DNA of 64,000 nucleotides from Cornus controversa (lineage: Eukaryota; Streptophyta; Magnoliopsida; Cornales; Cornaceae), in assembly GCA_026545225.1 (NCBI GenBank), contig CM048853.1, positions 44,780,755-44,844,754 of the forward strand. The letters run 5' to 3'. How positions within the stretch are numbered: the stretch's first letter is position 1; every line of letters starts with the position of its first letter. The translations under genes and the position numbers were made by a program. Under the pieces are notes generated by a model that was not told where the DNA came from, did not search any database, and worked only from the letters and a program-made list of their open reading frames with translations. Shown one piece after another: positions 33,212-45,193 of the stretch.

Positions 33212-35400
33212 GTATGTGATCTTGCATAGCAATTGCCAAATGCAGCTTAATTTACGGTAGTTAATTGCAAAGAACTTCCCTTTCTATTAGATTTCAGCAA
33301 GTAAATCTACAAAATTCCACAAGACGCAAAATTTCAACTATACTAATGCAAGAGGGCTTCATATATATCAAGTAACGAAGTTCTGTTGGAACCCAACAAT
33401 CAAAAATGACAATTTTCAAATAAATAAATATATGATAATATTCTGAAAAATATAATTATTGAAATTACAAATAATTTCAAATCAAGACTAAGAGGCACGT
33501 AATCGTTTTTCGAAAATAGTTAAAGTCTCTCCTAAGTGCCATCGGAATATCAAATGACAACACTATCTTTGAAATTCAATTAAGCGATATTACAGTCTGT
33601 ATGGCACCCTCTATGAACCCTTATATTCATCTCCATCCCGTCATACATCCAAAATAAAAATAGAATTGTAAGAAATTATCTTACACACATATATATATAT
33701 ATTAAATATCTAAGTTGGAAACGTTACCAGAATGGAATTCCTAAAATTTTCATAATTAAGCTAATCAAAATACCAAAATTCTATTGTCGAACCTTCACCG
33801 GAATTTCTTTGGAATTAATTTCATTCACTGTACATTGAACTCATCTTATCTTATGAATTTTGTTACTATGTAGTGTATGGGATCACCCTAGGCACCCTTT
33901 TATAGGCTTCATATTTATGGTCTTTATTCATGGTTGATTAAATAATGTATCAAATCAAACAACTCAAGAGTCAGGAGTTACAAATCATTTATGAGTAATT
34001 AAATATAAATATAATGATGGAAGTTCAAAAGACAATTATAAATGATACGGAATCTGAGTTACAAGAAATCCAAGAGTCTCCTTATTAATGGATGATTAAT
34101 TAATATATTTAATCATTAATCAATCAATTATGACCATTTTAATTTTGTAATCGAAGAACGGAAATGAAAATTTGCAACGGAAAAATTTAGGTTTCAATAT
34201 AATGACCAAGAGAGAATGTATATGATTAGGATAATAAAAGTTATGTGATTAAACTAAAAGTATTTGAGTTTGATGCAAACTTTATATCAATGAATAAAAC
34301 TATCTCATTATAGGAATAACATTTAAGGAATTAAAATCAAATGAAAGCTTAGTTTACTTCAATAAAAATTATGATGAATTTAAGTAAGCCGGTGAAAGTT
34401 TGTTTGATTTAGAAGGGAACTTTTAAAATTTAAGAGATGGAAAGAGAAAATTTTGGAATCCTTTTTCGAATTGTAAGCGAGTCTTTGGAATTGGAATTGG
34501 TAAGCGAGTCTTTGGAATCCTTTTTCGAATTGTAATTGTCATAATTTAGCTAAGTAACCTTTTTGCAAATAGACTTTTAAGTAGGTAAAAAAAGAATTGG
34601 AATTTTAAAAGTAGAAGAGATTGTGAGACAAAACCTGAATGAATGAAAATTCTAAAAAGGTAAAAAAATAATTAGAATTGAATCATGACTTAGAAGGACA
34701 ATCATGGTATTAAAATATAAGAATCAAATATTGTATATTGGATGGACTCTTTTGTAACTTTATTTAAAAAAAAGAAAATGAAAGTGAAGTGCCCAAGGAT
34801 ATTAGTAGAGCACCAATATCAGTTCCTAATTTAAAATATATATAATTTTAAAACACGTTCCAACAATTCTTTCATAATTAATTTCTTATGCGTATGTCTA
34901 CTTGGATTTAATTATAAAGGATTTTCAACCATTCAGGGACTAAATAGTAAATACATTTGGTAAAGGAAACTTCAATTAATGTCGAAAACAATTTTCAAAA
35001 AATTGATCTTCAAATTGTTCTGTTCAAAAATAATGTTCCATCGTCCCAATAAAATATTTCACATATATTCTAAAACGATGTGTTTCATCTCGAAACTGAT
35101 GTGTTGAAAGAGTAACTGAAATGTGAGCTTCTAAGATTTGTTAACCAAGTGCCACAAAACGATTTTGACAGAGAAAGCATCTTCCTAAATAATTAAAAAA
35201 TTACATACATTAAATAGAAAATTTTCAATCTACCATTCTCCTCCTCTTTTTAACAACACACGCACGCATTTTCTCAACGTAACCATTAGACTAGTGTCAA
35301 TTGAAAAGTTTATTACGTACAAGACTTATTTGACTTTTCACAAATCACAAAAGATTATGTGTACTTTAATATGAAAATCTCATGACTCATGAATATTCTT
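33212..35400. other. spacer between MVK scrap and TNL-3
   Basis: Spacer of the unit; no gene. 34150-34800 is extra relative to copies A and D and consists of AT-rich DNA with a short tandem repeat of 'gaattgtaagcgagtctttg'-type sequence at 34470-34540. Confidence 0.55.
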
Positions 35401-35409
35401 TTGATAGCA

Positions 35410-36167
35410 TTATTCTCTCGTAAATATACCAATATCATAAAGAAATTCATAATTCGTAACCGATGATGACACACTCACATCATAATTCTGTTCCCGTGAT
35501 GGCGGAGTCACAATAGTGATTGAGGGATCAGAGGCATCATATGAGTCAGGATCCTTGTCATCGCCCTCATAAACCAGACTAACTCCACACCTTTTCACCC
35601 GCCAACGAATGTCAATTGATATTTCTACCCCCACTTCATCTCCGCCGTCCAACTGAAAAGGGTAATCATCATTCAACCGGTCAGATTTAAGGCACCGGCT
35701 TGGTAGGTAGGAGATGCACATCTGATCTTCAAAACTTGCAGCAGGATAGAAATCAACTCTTGGATGAATTTGTAATGACATAAGCTTCTTGGTATTGTGA
35801 AAAAACTGATAGAGAATAGATAACCTGTCATCTTCTTGAGTGGAGCGGCTAGAAAAAACCACACAGAGAATGATCCCTTGTATTACCCGACCCACGAGCT
35901 GGGGCACCCGAAAAGGTAAAACGTGTGCCTCACCCCGGTAAATGAACAACCTCGGATCCTCACTCTGGTAACTGCACCACCTCGGAACCTCACTTCCCGG
36001 AAGAAAAATATTAAACGCACCTTGTTCTGCCAGACCCTGCAGCTCATGCAAGTGTAGTGATTAGCCCAAACAATCTTAACTATGCGATCGAAATGCTTCT
36101 TTTTGCTAGCTCAATTTTTGAAATCAAAATCGGACATTTTTCATGAAAAATATTAAGGTTAGGTTTG

Positions 36168-36228
<61 letters not shown>

Positions 36229-39200
36229 GGAAAAGAAAACAGAGTAGTGTACCTTGTAAGAGAGGAGATTTCTTCTAAAATGATTTGCAAAATTATTGTT
36301 GACTAAATTGGGGCAACCGTAAAATGTCATGAATGGTGCTTCTGCTACTTTTGATCCCATTGATACGCTTTGCAATGACGTGCAATAGTTTGCACTCAAT
36401 CCCAATAAATTTACAGGAAGCGCCAGAACCGATTCAAGTTGAGTACAATGGTTTACATAGAGGGCCTTCAATTGCAGAAGGCTAGTGATGGTAGCTGGTA
36501 GGTTAGTAAATTTGTTTCTGCTAAGATTCAAAAATTGCAACGACACCAAACTACCAATTTCGCTGGGCAAATATGTAATATTGCAATCTTCCATGTATAA
36601 TTTCCTCATGTTGCTTGATAACTGTATCCACAAAGAGTTTGATTCAGATGGCGATCTTCGAAAAAATGTTGGCCACTCTAATTTGGAGCAGCCAGACAAA
36701 TTGAAATGAGTGAGAGTCTTTGACATGAAAATGTTCAGGGGAATCTCCTTAAGATTCTGGCAATTCTTCAAATTCAAGACAATAAGATTTTTCAGGCATC
36801 CAATAGATTGGTGAACTTCTACCAGCTTTTTACAATCATTAAGCAACAATTTCTCAAGACTGACAAATCCCGTGAAGTCCGGAGTTTTGATCAAGAAATA
36901 GCAATGACCGAGATTGAGGTATTTCAGTTTGTACAAAACCTATCAGGAACACAAAGAGCCAACAAATTTTCATGCATTTCATTCTATTAATTAAGTTTGA
37001 AGAAGACAAAAATACTAGTATCATTGTACCTTTGTTTCTCTCCAAACTTGTTCGAGGTTGCTATAGCTCAAGTCAACCACAACCAAATTATCCATAATTA
37101 AGGTTGATGGCATATATTTTGAAGAAAATCCTATCCAAGATAGCCATACAAGTCTTCCAGAGAGATGTTTATAACTTCCAATTAGATGGAAATTATTGAG
37201 ATGAAGCAGTCTCAGCCTCTCCATCTTTTCAAATGCCTTTGCATTTAACTTCTCTGATTCTGGCGAGTTTAGGACTAAGCCTTGAACTTCTTTTTTCCCC
37301 TGATGGATAATTAAAACGATGCAGATATAAGAATATACATAATATAAAAAGGAAGCATTGTGCTAAAATTAGGATCACATCCTTGATTGTGTGCTTTTCA
37401 AGATGTATCATGTGCTATGTCATTTTTAGAGTGAACCAGACCCCCCAGATTTACAAGACGTGTAATTAATTCATGCAGATGACTCTTACCGTGTTATTTC
37501 TCAATACATTGAGAATATCCTCATGATACCACAATCTACTACGTTCGCCAGGCTCTTCAGGGGATTCTCGACGGATGATCTCTCTAGCCATTTTTTGAAT
37601 CAGATCATGCATCATCAGCCGGTTACGCCCATCAATGCTTACAAGAAAACGACGAGATAGAACCCCAATTCCAGATTCAGGAAAGAAACCACAACCTTTT
37701 AGTATTTTGATTGGCAAATCTTGGTCCATTCCAACGAAAAAACATGCAATATCTAGAAATAAACCTTTTTCTGTTTCATCAAGTGAATCGAAGCTCAACT
37801 TAAGTTTTTCTTGAACATTTTCAGGAGGAATCTTTTTTAATTTGTTCAATAAACTTTTCCATTTGGGCATGGTTCTATTGTCCAACAAAAGGGAACCTAA
37901 AATTTCAAGAACTAAAGGAACCCCCTTAGCATAACTCACTATTTCCTCACAAAGGATCTCTTGGTCTTCTACAGGAATGTCTCCCATAAAGGCATGCCAT
38001 CTAAAAAGTTGAAGAGATTCCTCCTCATTCAACTCCTCTAGCTTGTACTCCTCATCCTTTCGAAGTCGAAGAGAACTTAGGGAAGATAAATCTCTAGTTG
38101 TTACTATGATTCTACTTCCAGGACGTAACAAATCACGCTTTATGGCTAATGCCCTCAATTGGTGGATGTTATCAACGTCATCGAGAACAAGAAGAACCCT
38201 TCGACACCATGCTCGCCGTTTTATTACCTCAGATCCATGATCATCGCTTCTTATTCTCTCATGATTTCGATCCATTAGGAGATCACAAAGAAGCTGTTCT
38301 TGTAATTGAACAATGCCCTTAGGTTGCATCGAAGTTCGTCCAACATTTGCAAGAAAGCAACGGCTTTCAAATTGATGATGAATGCGATTATACATGGCTT
38401 TAGCAATTGTAGTCTTACCTATTCCACCAAACCCACATATGGCAACAATCCTAACATCATCACTGTTTGACCCCAACTTTAGAAACTCACTCAATCGTTG
38501 AACACGAGGTTGTATTCCAACTGGATATTCGGTAACCCTTAAACATGTATTATTTAATTTATCTGCAACTTCTCCAACCACAATATCAATTAACGTCGAT
38601 TCACACCTGCAATTTTTTTTTCCCCAAACGTTTTAGAGGAAAAAAATACACAAAAAAAAAAAAAAAAAGTAATTTTTACATACATACAGAATCAAAATAA
38701 AATAAATGATCAAATTGATAATGTTTTAGATTGCTTATTTGAAGAGAAGGAAGAGAATTAAGTACCCGTTGGCCACATTTTGCATGACGTAACCTGACAA
38801 TTTGCCAGCCTGAGCTAGAGCCAACCTCCATTTCTTCACCAATTCCAAGTCAAACCGCCTTCTGTGACTGGCAAATGCTTTTGCATAACAACCCCTTTGT
38901 GACCGGACATCGGAGGGTTGGACATCATAAAAGATGGGAATTACAATCTGATTGAATGTCTTCTTGCAATACATGATCTGCACAAGCTCGTCAAGGCACC
39001 ATTCTGAGGACGCATAATGTTCAGAGAATACGATAACCGACACCCTTGATTCCTTGATTGCTTTCAGCAATCCGGGACCAATCTCTTTTCCTCTTTTGAG
39101 TTTAGTGTCATCTCTAAATGTGTAAAAACCATGTCTATCCAAAGCAGCCAACAAGTGACCGGTAAATTTCTTGCGAGTATCAACACCGCTGAAAGACATA

Positions 39201-39229
39201 AACACATCATAAACACAGGAAGCTGCCAT
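35410..39229 (-). CDS. TNL-3: intact TIR-NBS-LRR immune receptor (1056 aa)
   Basis: Five exons join in frame: 39229-38766, 38606-37490, 37299-37030, 36939-36253, 36042-35410 (TAA at 35412-35410), all introns GT-AG. Residues 1-154 are the TIR domain with catalytic-type Glu81 ('WCLDELVQI'). The NBS-ARC follows: P-loop GFGGIGKT at 213-220, 'LLVLDDVD' at 293-300, GVPL at 383-386 (usually GLPL), and MHD at 487-489. Leucine-rich repeats fill exons 3-4 (about 528-846). The last exon carries a post-LRR domain with 'FLPGSEVPRWCSYQ' and 'CGVSLVYEGDDKD'. The family senses pathogen effectors; on activation the TIR cleaves NAD+ and signals through EDS1. Oddity: 'AICG' replaces the usual 'AIWG' before the P-loop. 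The acceptor of exon 5 could also lie 6 bases downstream. Confidence 0.92.
36174..36226. repeat. (TA)n in TNL-3 intron 4
   Basis: About 26 TA units in the last intron; a shorter run is at the same place in TNL-4 (59684-59708). Confidence 0.95.
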
Positions 39230-39238
39230 TTTGAAAGC

Positions 39239-39298
39239 TCAAACAGTTTGATCAAATGAAAGGAAAGGTTTGTGCGTGAGAGGAGCAGGTGAGGGCAT
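39239..39298 (-). other. conserved 19-codon upstream ORF, TNL-3
   Basis: ATG at 39298, TGA at 39241-39239, nine bases before the receptor ATG and in the same frame. The peptide is Pro-rich at its start. The TNL-4 copy is the same; TNL-1 has lost the stop. The TATA-like tract at 39310-39322 would start transcripts near or downstream of this ATG, so it may not be transcribed. Confidence 0.4.
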
Positions 39299-39302
39299 AA
39301 CC

Positions 39303-39322
39303 TTGACTTTTATATATATATC
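39303..39322 (-). promoter_or_regulatory. TATA-like tract and W-box-like TTGACT, TNL-3
   Basis: On the gene strand TATATATATAAAAGTCAA: TATA-like 39322-39310, then the TTGAC core (+ strand TTGACT 39303-39308), about 75-95 bases before the receptor ATG. Confidence 0.5.
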
Positions 39323-40130
39323 AGAAAATGACTTCTTTTTCTTTCAACATTTTTGAATTGATTGACTAACCAATACTATAAAAAAATAAAATAAAAAGTA
39401 TGACAAACTGAGAAAGAATCGTAATTCCTGCCCCTTGCGTGGTGTCTCGCAGTCACCTTCTCTTGACTTTCCTTTTGAAATTATAGGCAAAGAGAAAAGT
39501 TGAGGCTCGACACTCCTTTAATAACAAAAACAACTACAATATCAATATGAGTTGATGGGACCCACAAACATGTGATTCTGTGAGTCAAGTTGGTCCGAAT
39601 TGGACTGCCTGCCCTTTGCCTCTTTTTTTTTTCTGTCAAACATAGAGAGGAGACTCGAACATGAGTAGACTTACTCAGTTCTGCTCAGAGAACTGGAGCT
39701 CAACCAACTTAGTCACTAAGCCATACCCAATTCAATGAATGGTGAGCAGTAGAGTTTGTTTCTCGTGTCAAACACGTAAATACGAGTCCACAAGACAAGC
39801 ACTCTTGTTTCATAGCACTCTAAATTACACACAAGGAAAGAAAAAATTACACATAAGCATTTGCATGTTTGTCAAACTAGGAGTAGTTTTTTTTTGGAGC
39901 TTACCGCGAAGCATAATATCGACTCAAAAAAAAAAAAACTAGCATGACAATGCATTAGTAATTTAGTACCTTATGTGAAACGGATACAATTGACACAAAA
40001 CCTACCATTTGTTATTATTTATATAATATCATTGACCTTCCAAACTCATTTGAATGAGTCTTCTACAGTGGGGCCAAAGCCAAATTATAGTCCATCTTGC
40101 TATGTATTTGCAGCTTATTAGCAATAGCAC
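39323..40130. repeat. TNL upstream flank, copy C
   Basis: Counterpart of 7555-8240. It includes 'aaaattacacataagcattt' at 39843, the empty counterpart of the TRIM insertion site at 42625/43561. Confidence 0.75.
39640..39735 (-). mobile_element. tRNA-derived SINE relic
   Basis: Minus strand: A box TGACTAAGTTGG (39704-39715) then 'TTGAGCTCC', and B box GTTCGAGTC (39652-39660), T-rich tract beyond. Paralogous to 7840-7945. Confidence 0.6.
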
Positions 40131-40439
40131 TCGTTAAACAAGTTCTCTCATTCTGTGTTTGCAGTTTATTAACAGAGCAATGTTACACGTCATAAATTAT
40201 TTTATAATTTTGTATTATGAATGATGTGTCAAATAACAATTTTATATTTATAAGAATTTTACCAACAATAAATCTCTATTTTTTATTATTATTTTTGATT
40301 ATTTTAGGAGATAAAATTAAAAGGTGAGTTAGTATTGGTGGAATTCCCCTCATACACGAAATTCCGATGGTATTATCACCTGCCACAAAGATTTGAGTTA
40401 AAATTCATTAAATAAAATCGTGCAGTTTAGCATTTCCCT

Positions 40440-40580
40440 TATTAGTAATAGCACACAAAATCAAATCTCTCTCGTCATTTTTTTTCCCGTGGTGAACATG
40501 GGAGGGGGACTCAAACATGGGCGCTCTACCAACTTGGCTACTCGATGATGCCTATATCTCTCAAGTCTCAACATATTAAT
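40440..40580 (-). mobile_element. tRNA-derived SINE relic
   Basis: Minus strand: A box TAGCCAAGTTGG (40529-40540) followed by 'TAGAGCGCC', and B box GTTTGAGTC (40508-40516). Only the D-arm and T-arm halves are tRNA-like; no acceptor stem pairs, so it is not a tRNA gene. Confidence 0.6.
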
Positions 40581-40750
40581 GTTAGAAATATTTTAATAAA
40601 AATATAATTAAATTATATTAATGGTATTTAATATTAGTAGTTAAAATATATTTATGGTGGTTATTATTTCTACCATAATTTACATATTCATAATACCTTA
40701 ACGTTACATATTTTCTCTACATATATATGGAGCACCCACTCAGTTGAAGG

Positions 40751-41252
40751 TAGGGAGGGGTGCACAAAAAATCGCCCAAATTGAAAAACCAAACTGAATT
40801 CGACAAAACGGTTAATTTTTTTACGGTTCGGTTTGGTCATAGTTTTAAAAACTTCAATCCGTAATTTTTCAGTTCGGTTATAGTTTCGTGTCCATCGCAA
40901 TTGGACCAAACCGAACCGAACCGTTTAGTTATATATATATAAATTTATAAAATATATTATTTATAATATAATATATTAATTTTCAAAGTAACCCTAATAA
41001 CCTTATATAGTAAAATATGACCTAAACTATTATGTTTTTTTGCCTTTCTATACAAAAAATAAAATAAAAATAAAATAATGATAGAACTGTGGTTAGAACC
41101 GAACCGAACCGTTTCATCACGGTTTGGTTTTATACTTGATGAAACGGTTCAGTTTTATACTTGAAATGGTTTGGTTCGGTTTTATAATTTAATAAAACGG
41201 ATCCGTACGTTTTGAGACATTTTGGAACCAAACCGAATCGTTTGCACCCCTA
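40751..41252. mobile_element. hAT-like MITE, copy C (502 bp)
   Basis: Ends TAGGGAGGGGTGCAC and the complement of TAGGGGTGCAAACG, flanked by GTTGAAGG (40743-40750 and 41253-41260). Same insertion as 9950-10497. Confidence 0.8.
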
Positions 41253-41819
41253 GTTGAAGGTTTTTATGATATAACCTTATAAAGAGATATATTTCCCCAC
41301 CATATTCTTCCCTCTGCATCTTTACATTCTTTGTATACATGTATATGTGTTGTACTACTTTACGTGTTTATGGACAACAAGACACATAAATACTTAAACC
41401 TAGCCTTCCTGTGGTCATGCACATAGAGGAGATGCCGCTACGAATTGATTGATAGAGTTGTATCTTGGAGCTGACTAGTTCACCTGTACTTGCACAACGA
41501 GGATGACTATTAACTTTAACAGAATGTGTTTACATGCGCATGCCTCCCATCAAGCTAGCTAGCTATTCTAAAATTCTATTTTTATCTATTGTTATTTTTA
41601 ATTATATATTCATCTCTTATGTTTTCTATTTATCAATGCTTTGCATTTTTATTATTAATATTATTCATTTGTGATATTTGTCTTAAACATGCACTTTTCT
41701 TCCATTGTAAACTTTGTATGTTTTATATTGAGTAAATGAATTGTATCCCATGTGTTGTTTATATTGTTAAGTGTATTGTGCAATAGTAGAATTTTTCCTT
41801 AACAATTTAAAGCACCTAT
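41253..41819. other. right end of unit copy C, then spacer
   Basis: Similarity to copy A runs to about 41500 ('gttcacctgtacttgcac'); after it comes AT-rich DNA without a gene. Confidence 0.5.
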
Positions 41820-42055
41820 ATATGATACAAACAATTTTCTTCATGAATCTCATGCCACTTGGCCCATACTAAGAGTTATACTTTAGTACAAACACCAAGT
41901 CTGAAAATTTTATTTTTTGGTGCAAACAGTTTTCTTCTTCTTTTTATTTATTTATTTATTTATAATAGTTGGTTGTACTTAAAACGCAGTCTAAGTTTAA
42001 GAACATTATTCAGGTCATTACACTCAAGTCTTGATCAAAGACTCGCACACAAGAG
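41820..42055. repeat. duplicated spacer joined to TIR scrap
   Basis: Matches 21290-21525 closely. At 42056 the sequence switches abruptly ('gagctc|ggagggttgg') into TIR coding sequence, marking a rearrangement junction. Confidence 0.75.
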
Positions 42056-42172
42056 CTCGGAGGGTTGGACATCATAGAAGATGGGAATTACAATCTGATT
42101 GAATGTCTTCTTGCAATCCATGATCTTCTCAATCTCGTCAAGGCACCATATTGAGGATGCATAATTTTCATA
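42056..42172 (-). pseudogene. TIR exon scrap
   Basis: About 38 codons of a TIR domain on the minus strand, from 'NYASS'-like sequence through 'IWCLDEI' and 'NQIVIPIFYDVQPS'. At about 42172 it is fused directly to the upstream flank ('gtgagggcataaccttgac'), so the N-terminal 70 codons and the start are deleted. Everything 3' of it is also missing. Confidence 0.85.
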
Positions 42173-42624
42173 GTGAGGGCATAACCTTGACTTGTATACA
42201 TCAGAAAATGACTTCTTTTTGTTTTAACATTTTTGAATTGACGGAGGAACTAATCCTATAAAAAATATTAAGTATAACAAACACAGAAAGAATCTTAATT
42301 CCTGCCCCTGGCGTGGTGTCTCGCACTCACCTTCTCTTGATTTTCTTTTCGAAATTATAGGCAAAGAGAAAAGTAGAGGCTCGAGACTCCTTTAACAACA
42401 AAAGCTACTACAATATCAATATGAGTTGATGGGACCAGACATGCGAGTGGAGCAAAGTTGAATACATTTATAATTATAGGGTTAGTTTATATATATATAT
42501 ATATATATAGTCAAGAATTTGTATAACTGAGTGCGTGCGAATTTGTAAATATGAGTCCAATGATCAAAGACAAGCACTCTTGTTTCATAGCACTCTAAAT
42601 TACAAATAAGTGAGGGAAAAAAAA
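42173..42624. repeat. TNL upstream flank, partial unit E
   Basis: Flank homologous to 62886-63210 and 39290-39850. Continues at 43561 beyond the TRIM. Confidence 0.75.
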
Positions 42625-42629
42625 TTACA

Positions 42630-42938
42630 TGTTAGAGTATATATGTCCTATTATATCTCTACTGTCAGATATTTTTTAAATCAGATAGTTATTTTACACA
42701 TTCTCCTAAACCATTTAGGATTAAGATTTTTTGTCCCTTAAGTCTACTTAATCTCCAAGATTATGTACCTATAAATAGGACTTAAAATATCATATTTAAT
42801 AAATACAATTCTCTTTATTTATTTCTAACATGGTTATCAGACTATCAATTCATGTTAGTCTTCATTGTCGATCGCCCTCATCGTCGGTTATGACACCATC
42901 CGCTTCATCCCCGGCGGTCAATCAGAAAATAGTTTTCG

Positions 42939-42987
<49 letters not shown>

Positions 42988-43560
42988 GCAGATAATAAAT
43001 AAAGAAAAATATGATAGCCCATCTCAAGTTCAATTCATCAGCTTCCGCGAGCATTTGTGTGTCAAAGTAGTTGATTTCAACGAGCCGTAACATTTGTGTG
43101 TCAAAGTCAGTGATTTCAATGAGCTCCTTTTCAGATTTTCAAATCAGTTTTCGCTCCAACTAGCTACTTTGGTTTTCCTGTCGCTCCAATGAGCTGCATT
43201 TGTCTACCGAGCCACTCTTTTGCAACTTCTCTGTATATGTTTGCAGCCACAGTTGGTAACATCACAAAATTATTTTCACGAGTTACATTCAAGATTTTGT
43301 CTCCAAACTCAAGTTAGCTTCATTTAACTCACAGGGGTTGTTATAATATATATTTCCTATTATATCTGTTATTAGATTATATATTTTTTTCTTAAACTAA
43401 ATAAGTTTCTTATATCTTCGCCTAAATCATCTAGGACTAGAATTTCTTATTTCTTAAATTTATTTAACTTTCAAGATTATATGTTTATAAATAGGTCTTT
43501 ATGTATTGCTCCTAAAATATCAAATTTAATCAATACAATTCTCTTAATTTATTTCTAACA
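42630..43560 (+). mobile_element. TRIM element with both LTRs (931 bp)
   Basis: LTRs 42630-42830 and 43339-43560 both run TGTTA...TTTCTAACA and contain 'tataaatagg'. After the first comes TGGTTATCAGA (42831-42841), a one-base variant of the initiator-tRNA primer-binding site; before the second comes the purine-rich CACAGGGGT. The 5-bp duplication TTACA lies at 42625-42629 and 43561-43565. The 0.5 kb interior encodes no retroviral protein. It is a terminal-repeat retrotransposon in miniature. Confidence 0.88.
42941..42984. repeat. (TA)n inside TRIM
   Basis: About 22 TA units in the TRIM interior. Confidence 0.95.
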
Positions 43561-44342
43561 TTACACATAAGCATTTGCATGTTTGTCAAACTAGGAGTAG
43601 TTTTTTTTTCGGAGCTTACCGCTAAGCATAATATCGACTCCAAAAAAATAAAAAACTAGTTTGACAATGCATTGGTAATTTAATACCTTATCTGAAAGGG
43701 ATACAATTGACACAAAACCTACCATTTGATATTACTTATATAAAATCATTGACCTAGCTACAATTATCTGAAAGGGATACAATGGACACAAAACCTACCA
43801 TTTGATATTACTTATATAAAAGCATTGACCTAGCTACCCAAACTCATTTGAATGAGTCTTCTACAGTGGGGTCAACCCCAAATGATAGTCCTTCTTAGTA
43901 TGTTTTAATTTCCAATCTCGTTAAGAAATGAATGATCCATTGCCAGCCTCATGGAGCCACAAGTGATAGTGACCCTTTCCAATCAACAGAATAATCTTCT
44001 CCGCAACAGAGGTAAAGTGCATTGGAAGAGTGGTTATATAGCACTCATATATGTGTTATTACATCAAAAAATGAACTTTGTATTGTATCAAAATTTACAT
44101 TAGGCCCGGACTGTGTTGGATTGAGAGTTGAAAACAACACTAAACTTGACTTGCAGGTGATGAAAATTCCGACTCAAATCACAAGTACCACTCTTTTTTT
44201 GGAAATCCTAGGCCAAGTTGTCCTTGGCACAACCAGATTACTCTGATCTTTTCCAAGCGTGTTTAATTTCTTCTATGTTCCCGTCAAAACAAATCGTTGT
44301 TTGCAGTTTGTTAGCACCCACAACAAAGTTGCTTCAAGAATT
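43561..44342. repeat. TNL upstream flank, continued, with 76-base tandem pair
   Basis: Resumes the flank interrupted by the TRIM. 43688-43763 and 43764-43839 are a nearly perfect tandem duplication of 'ttatctgaaagggataca' through 'cattgacctagctac'. From about 43900 it matches 8035-8230. No gene. Confidence 0.75.
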
Positions 44343-44350
44343 GCTTGCTT

Positions 44351-45185
44351 CAGGGCCGGCGCTGGGCCTAGGCGGCCCAGGCCGCCTAGGGCCCCAAAAA
44401 TTTTTAATTTTTTGAGGGCCCCCAGCCCACTAGATGTTATTTAAAAAAAATATATAGTAACTAATAGCCCAATACACTAGTCTGGGCCAATAACAAAGTG
44501 GGTCTCATTTAAAAAAATGATAATGGTCCAATACAATGGTCTGGGCCTCATTTAAAAAATAAATAAATAAATTACTACTAACTATTTGTTTTAGGCATTT
44601 TTTTTTTTTAAAACTCCTTCCCAATACACTAGTCTGGGCAATAACAAAGTAGGTCTCATTTAAAAAATAATGATAATGGTCCAATACAATGGTCTGGGCC
44701 TCATTTTTAAAAAAAAAAAAAAAAATTACTAATAACTATAAAAATAAATTACTAATAACTATTTGTCTTAGATATTTTTTTTTTTAGAACTCCTTTTCTT
44801 TTATTCTTCTATTTTCACAACGGCAATGCAACGACTTTCCTTTGGGGATTGTGAGTACTTTAATTGATAATTTTGCAACTCAAAATGCAAAACGATTATA
44901 TCACATTTACTTTGATATAAATTTCAATTTTGATTTTTGTGACTAAAGTGTGTTGAATATTTCTTTTAATTTTTTTATGTGAACTGGATCGTGCTATTTA
45001 TAAAGCACCAAGATCAGGATTTTTTTTTCAATATTAATTTATTTTATTTGTTTATTGTCTCATTTTAATAAAAATTTTGCACTCCTATAGAATTTATCGG
45101 CATGTGAAAATTTAGGTAGAAAGGGCCCCATTTGAAAGTCCGCCTAGGGCCTCTCAACATTTTTCGAATCTCAGGGCCGGCCCTG
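44351..45185. mobile_element. non-autonomous hAT element 2 (835 bp)
   Basis: Ends CAGGGCCGGCGCTGGG and the complement of CAGGGCCGGCCCTGAG, with perfect 8-bp duplication GCTTGCTT (44343-44350, 45186-45193). It shares 'ttgataattttgc', 'ctcaaaatgcaa' and 'cacatttactttgatat' with element 1 (9043-9827). It has an internal direct repeat of about 170 bases ('gtctgggcc', 'aataacaaagt'). No transposase. Confidence 0.9.
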
Positions 45186-45193
45186 GCTTGCTT

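Noticed and set aside
40490-40560. Possible tRNA gene on the minus strand
   Set aside because: A and B boxes are present but acceptor and anticodon stems do not pair; better explained as a SINE.
42830-43093. Open frames on both strands around the TA tract
   Set aside because: They lie in the TRIM interior and are produced by the TA repeat.
44218-44444. Two overlapping + frames near 44.3 kb
   Set aside because: They cross the left end of hAT element 2 and read its G/C-rich terminus.
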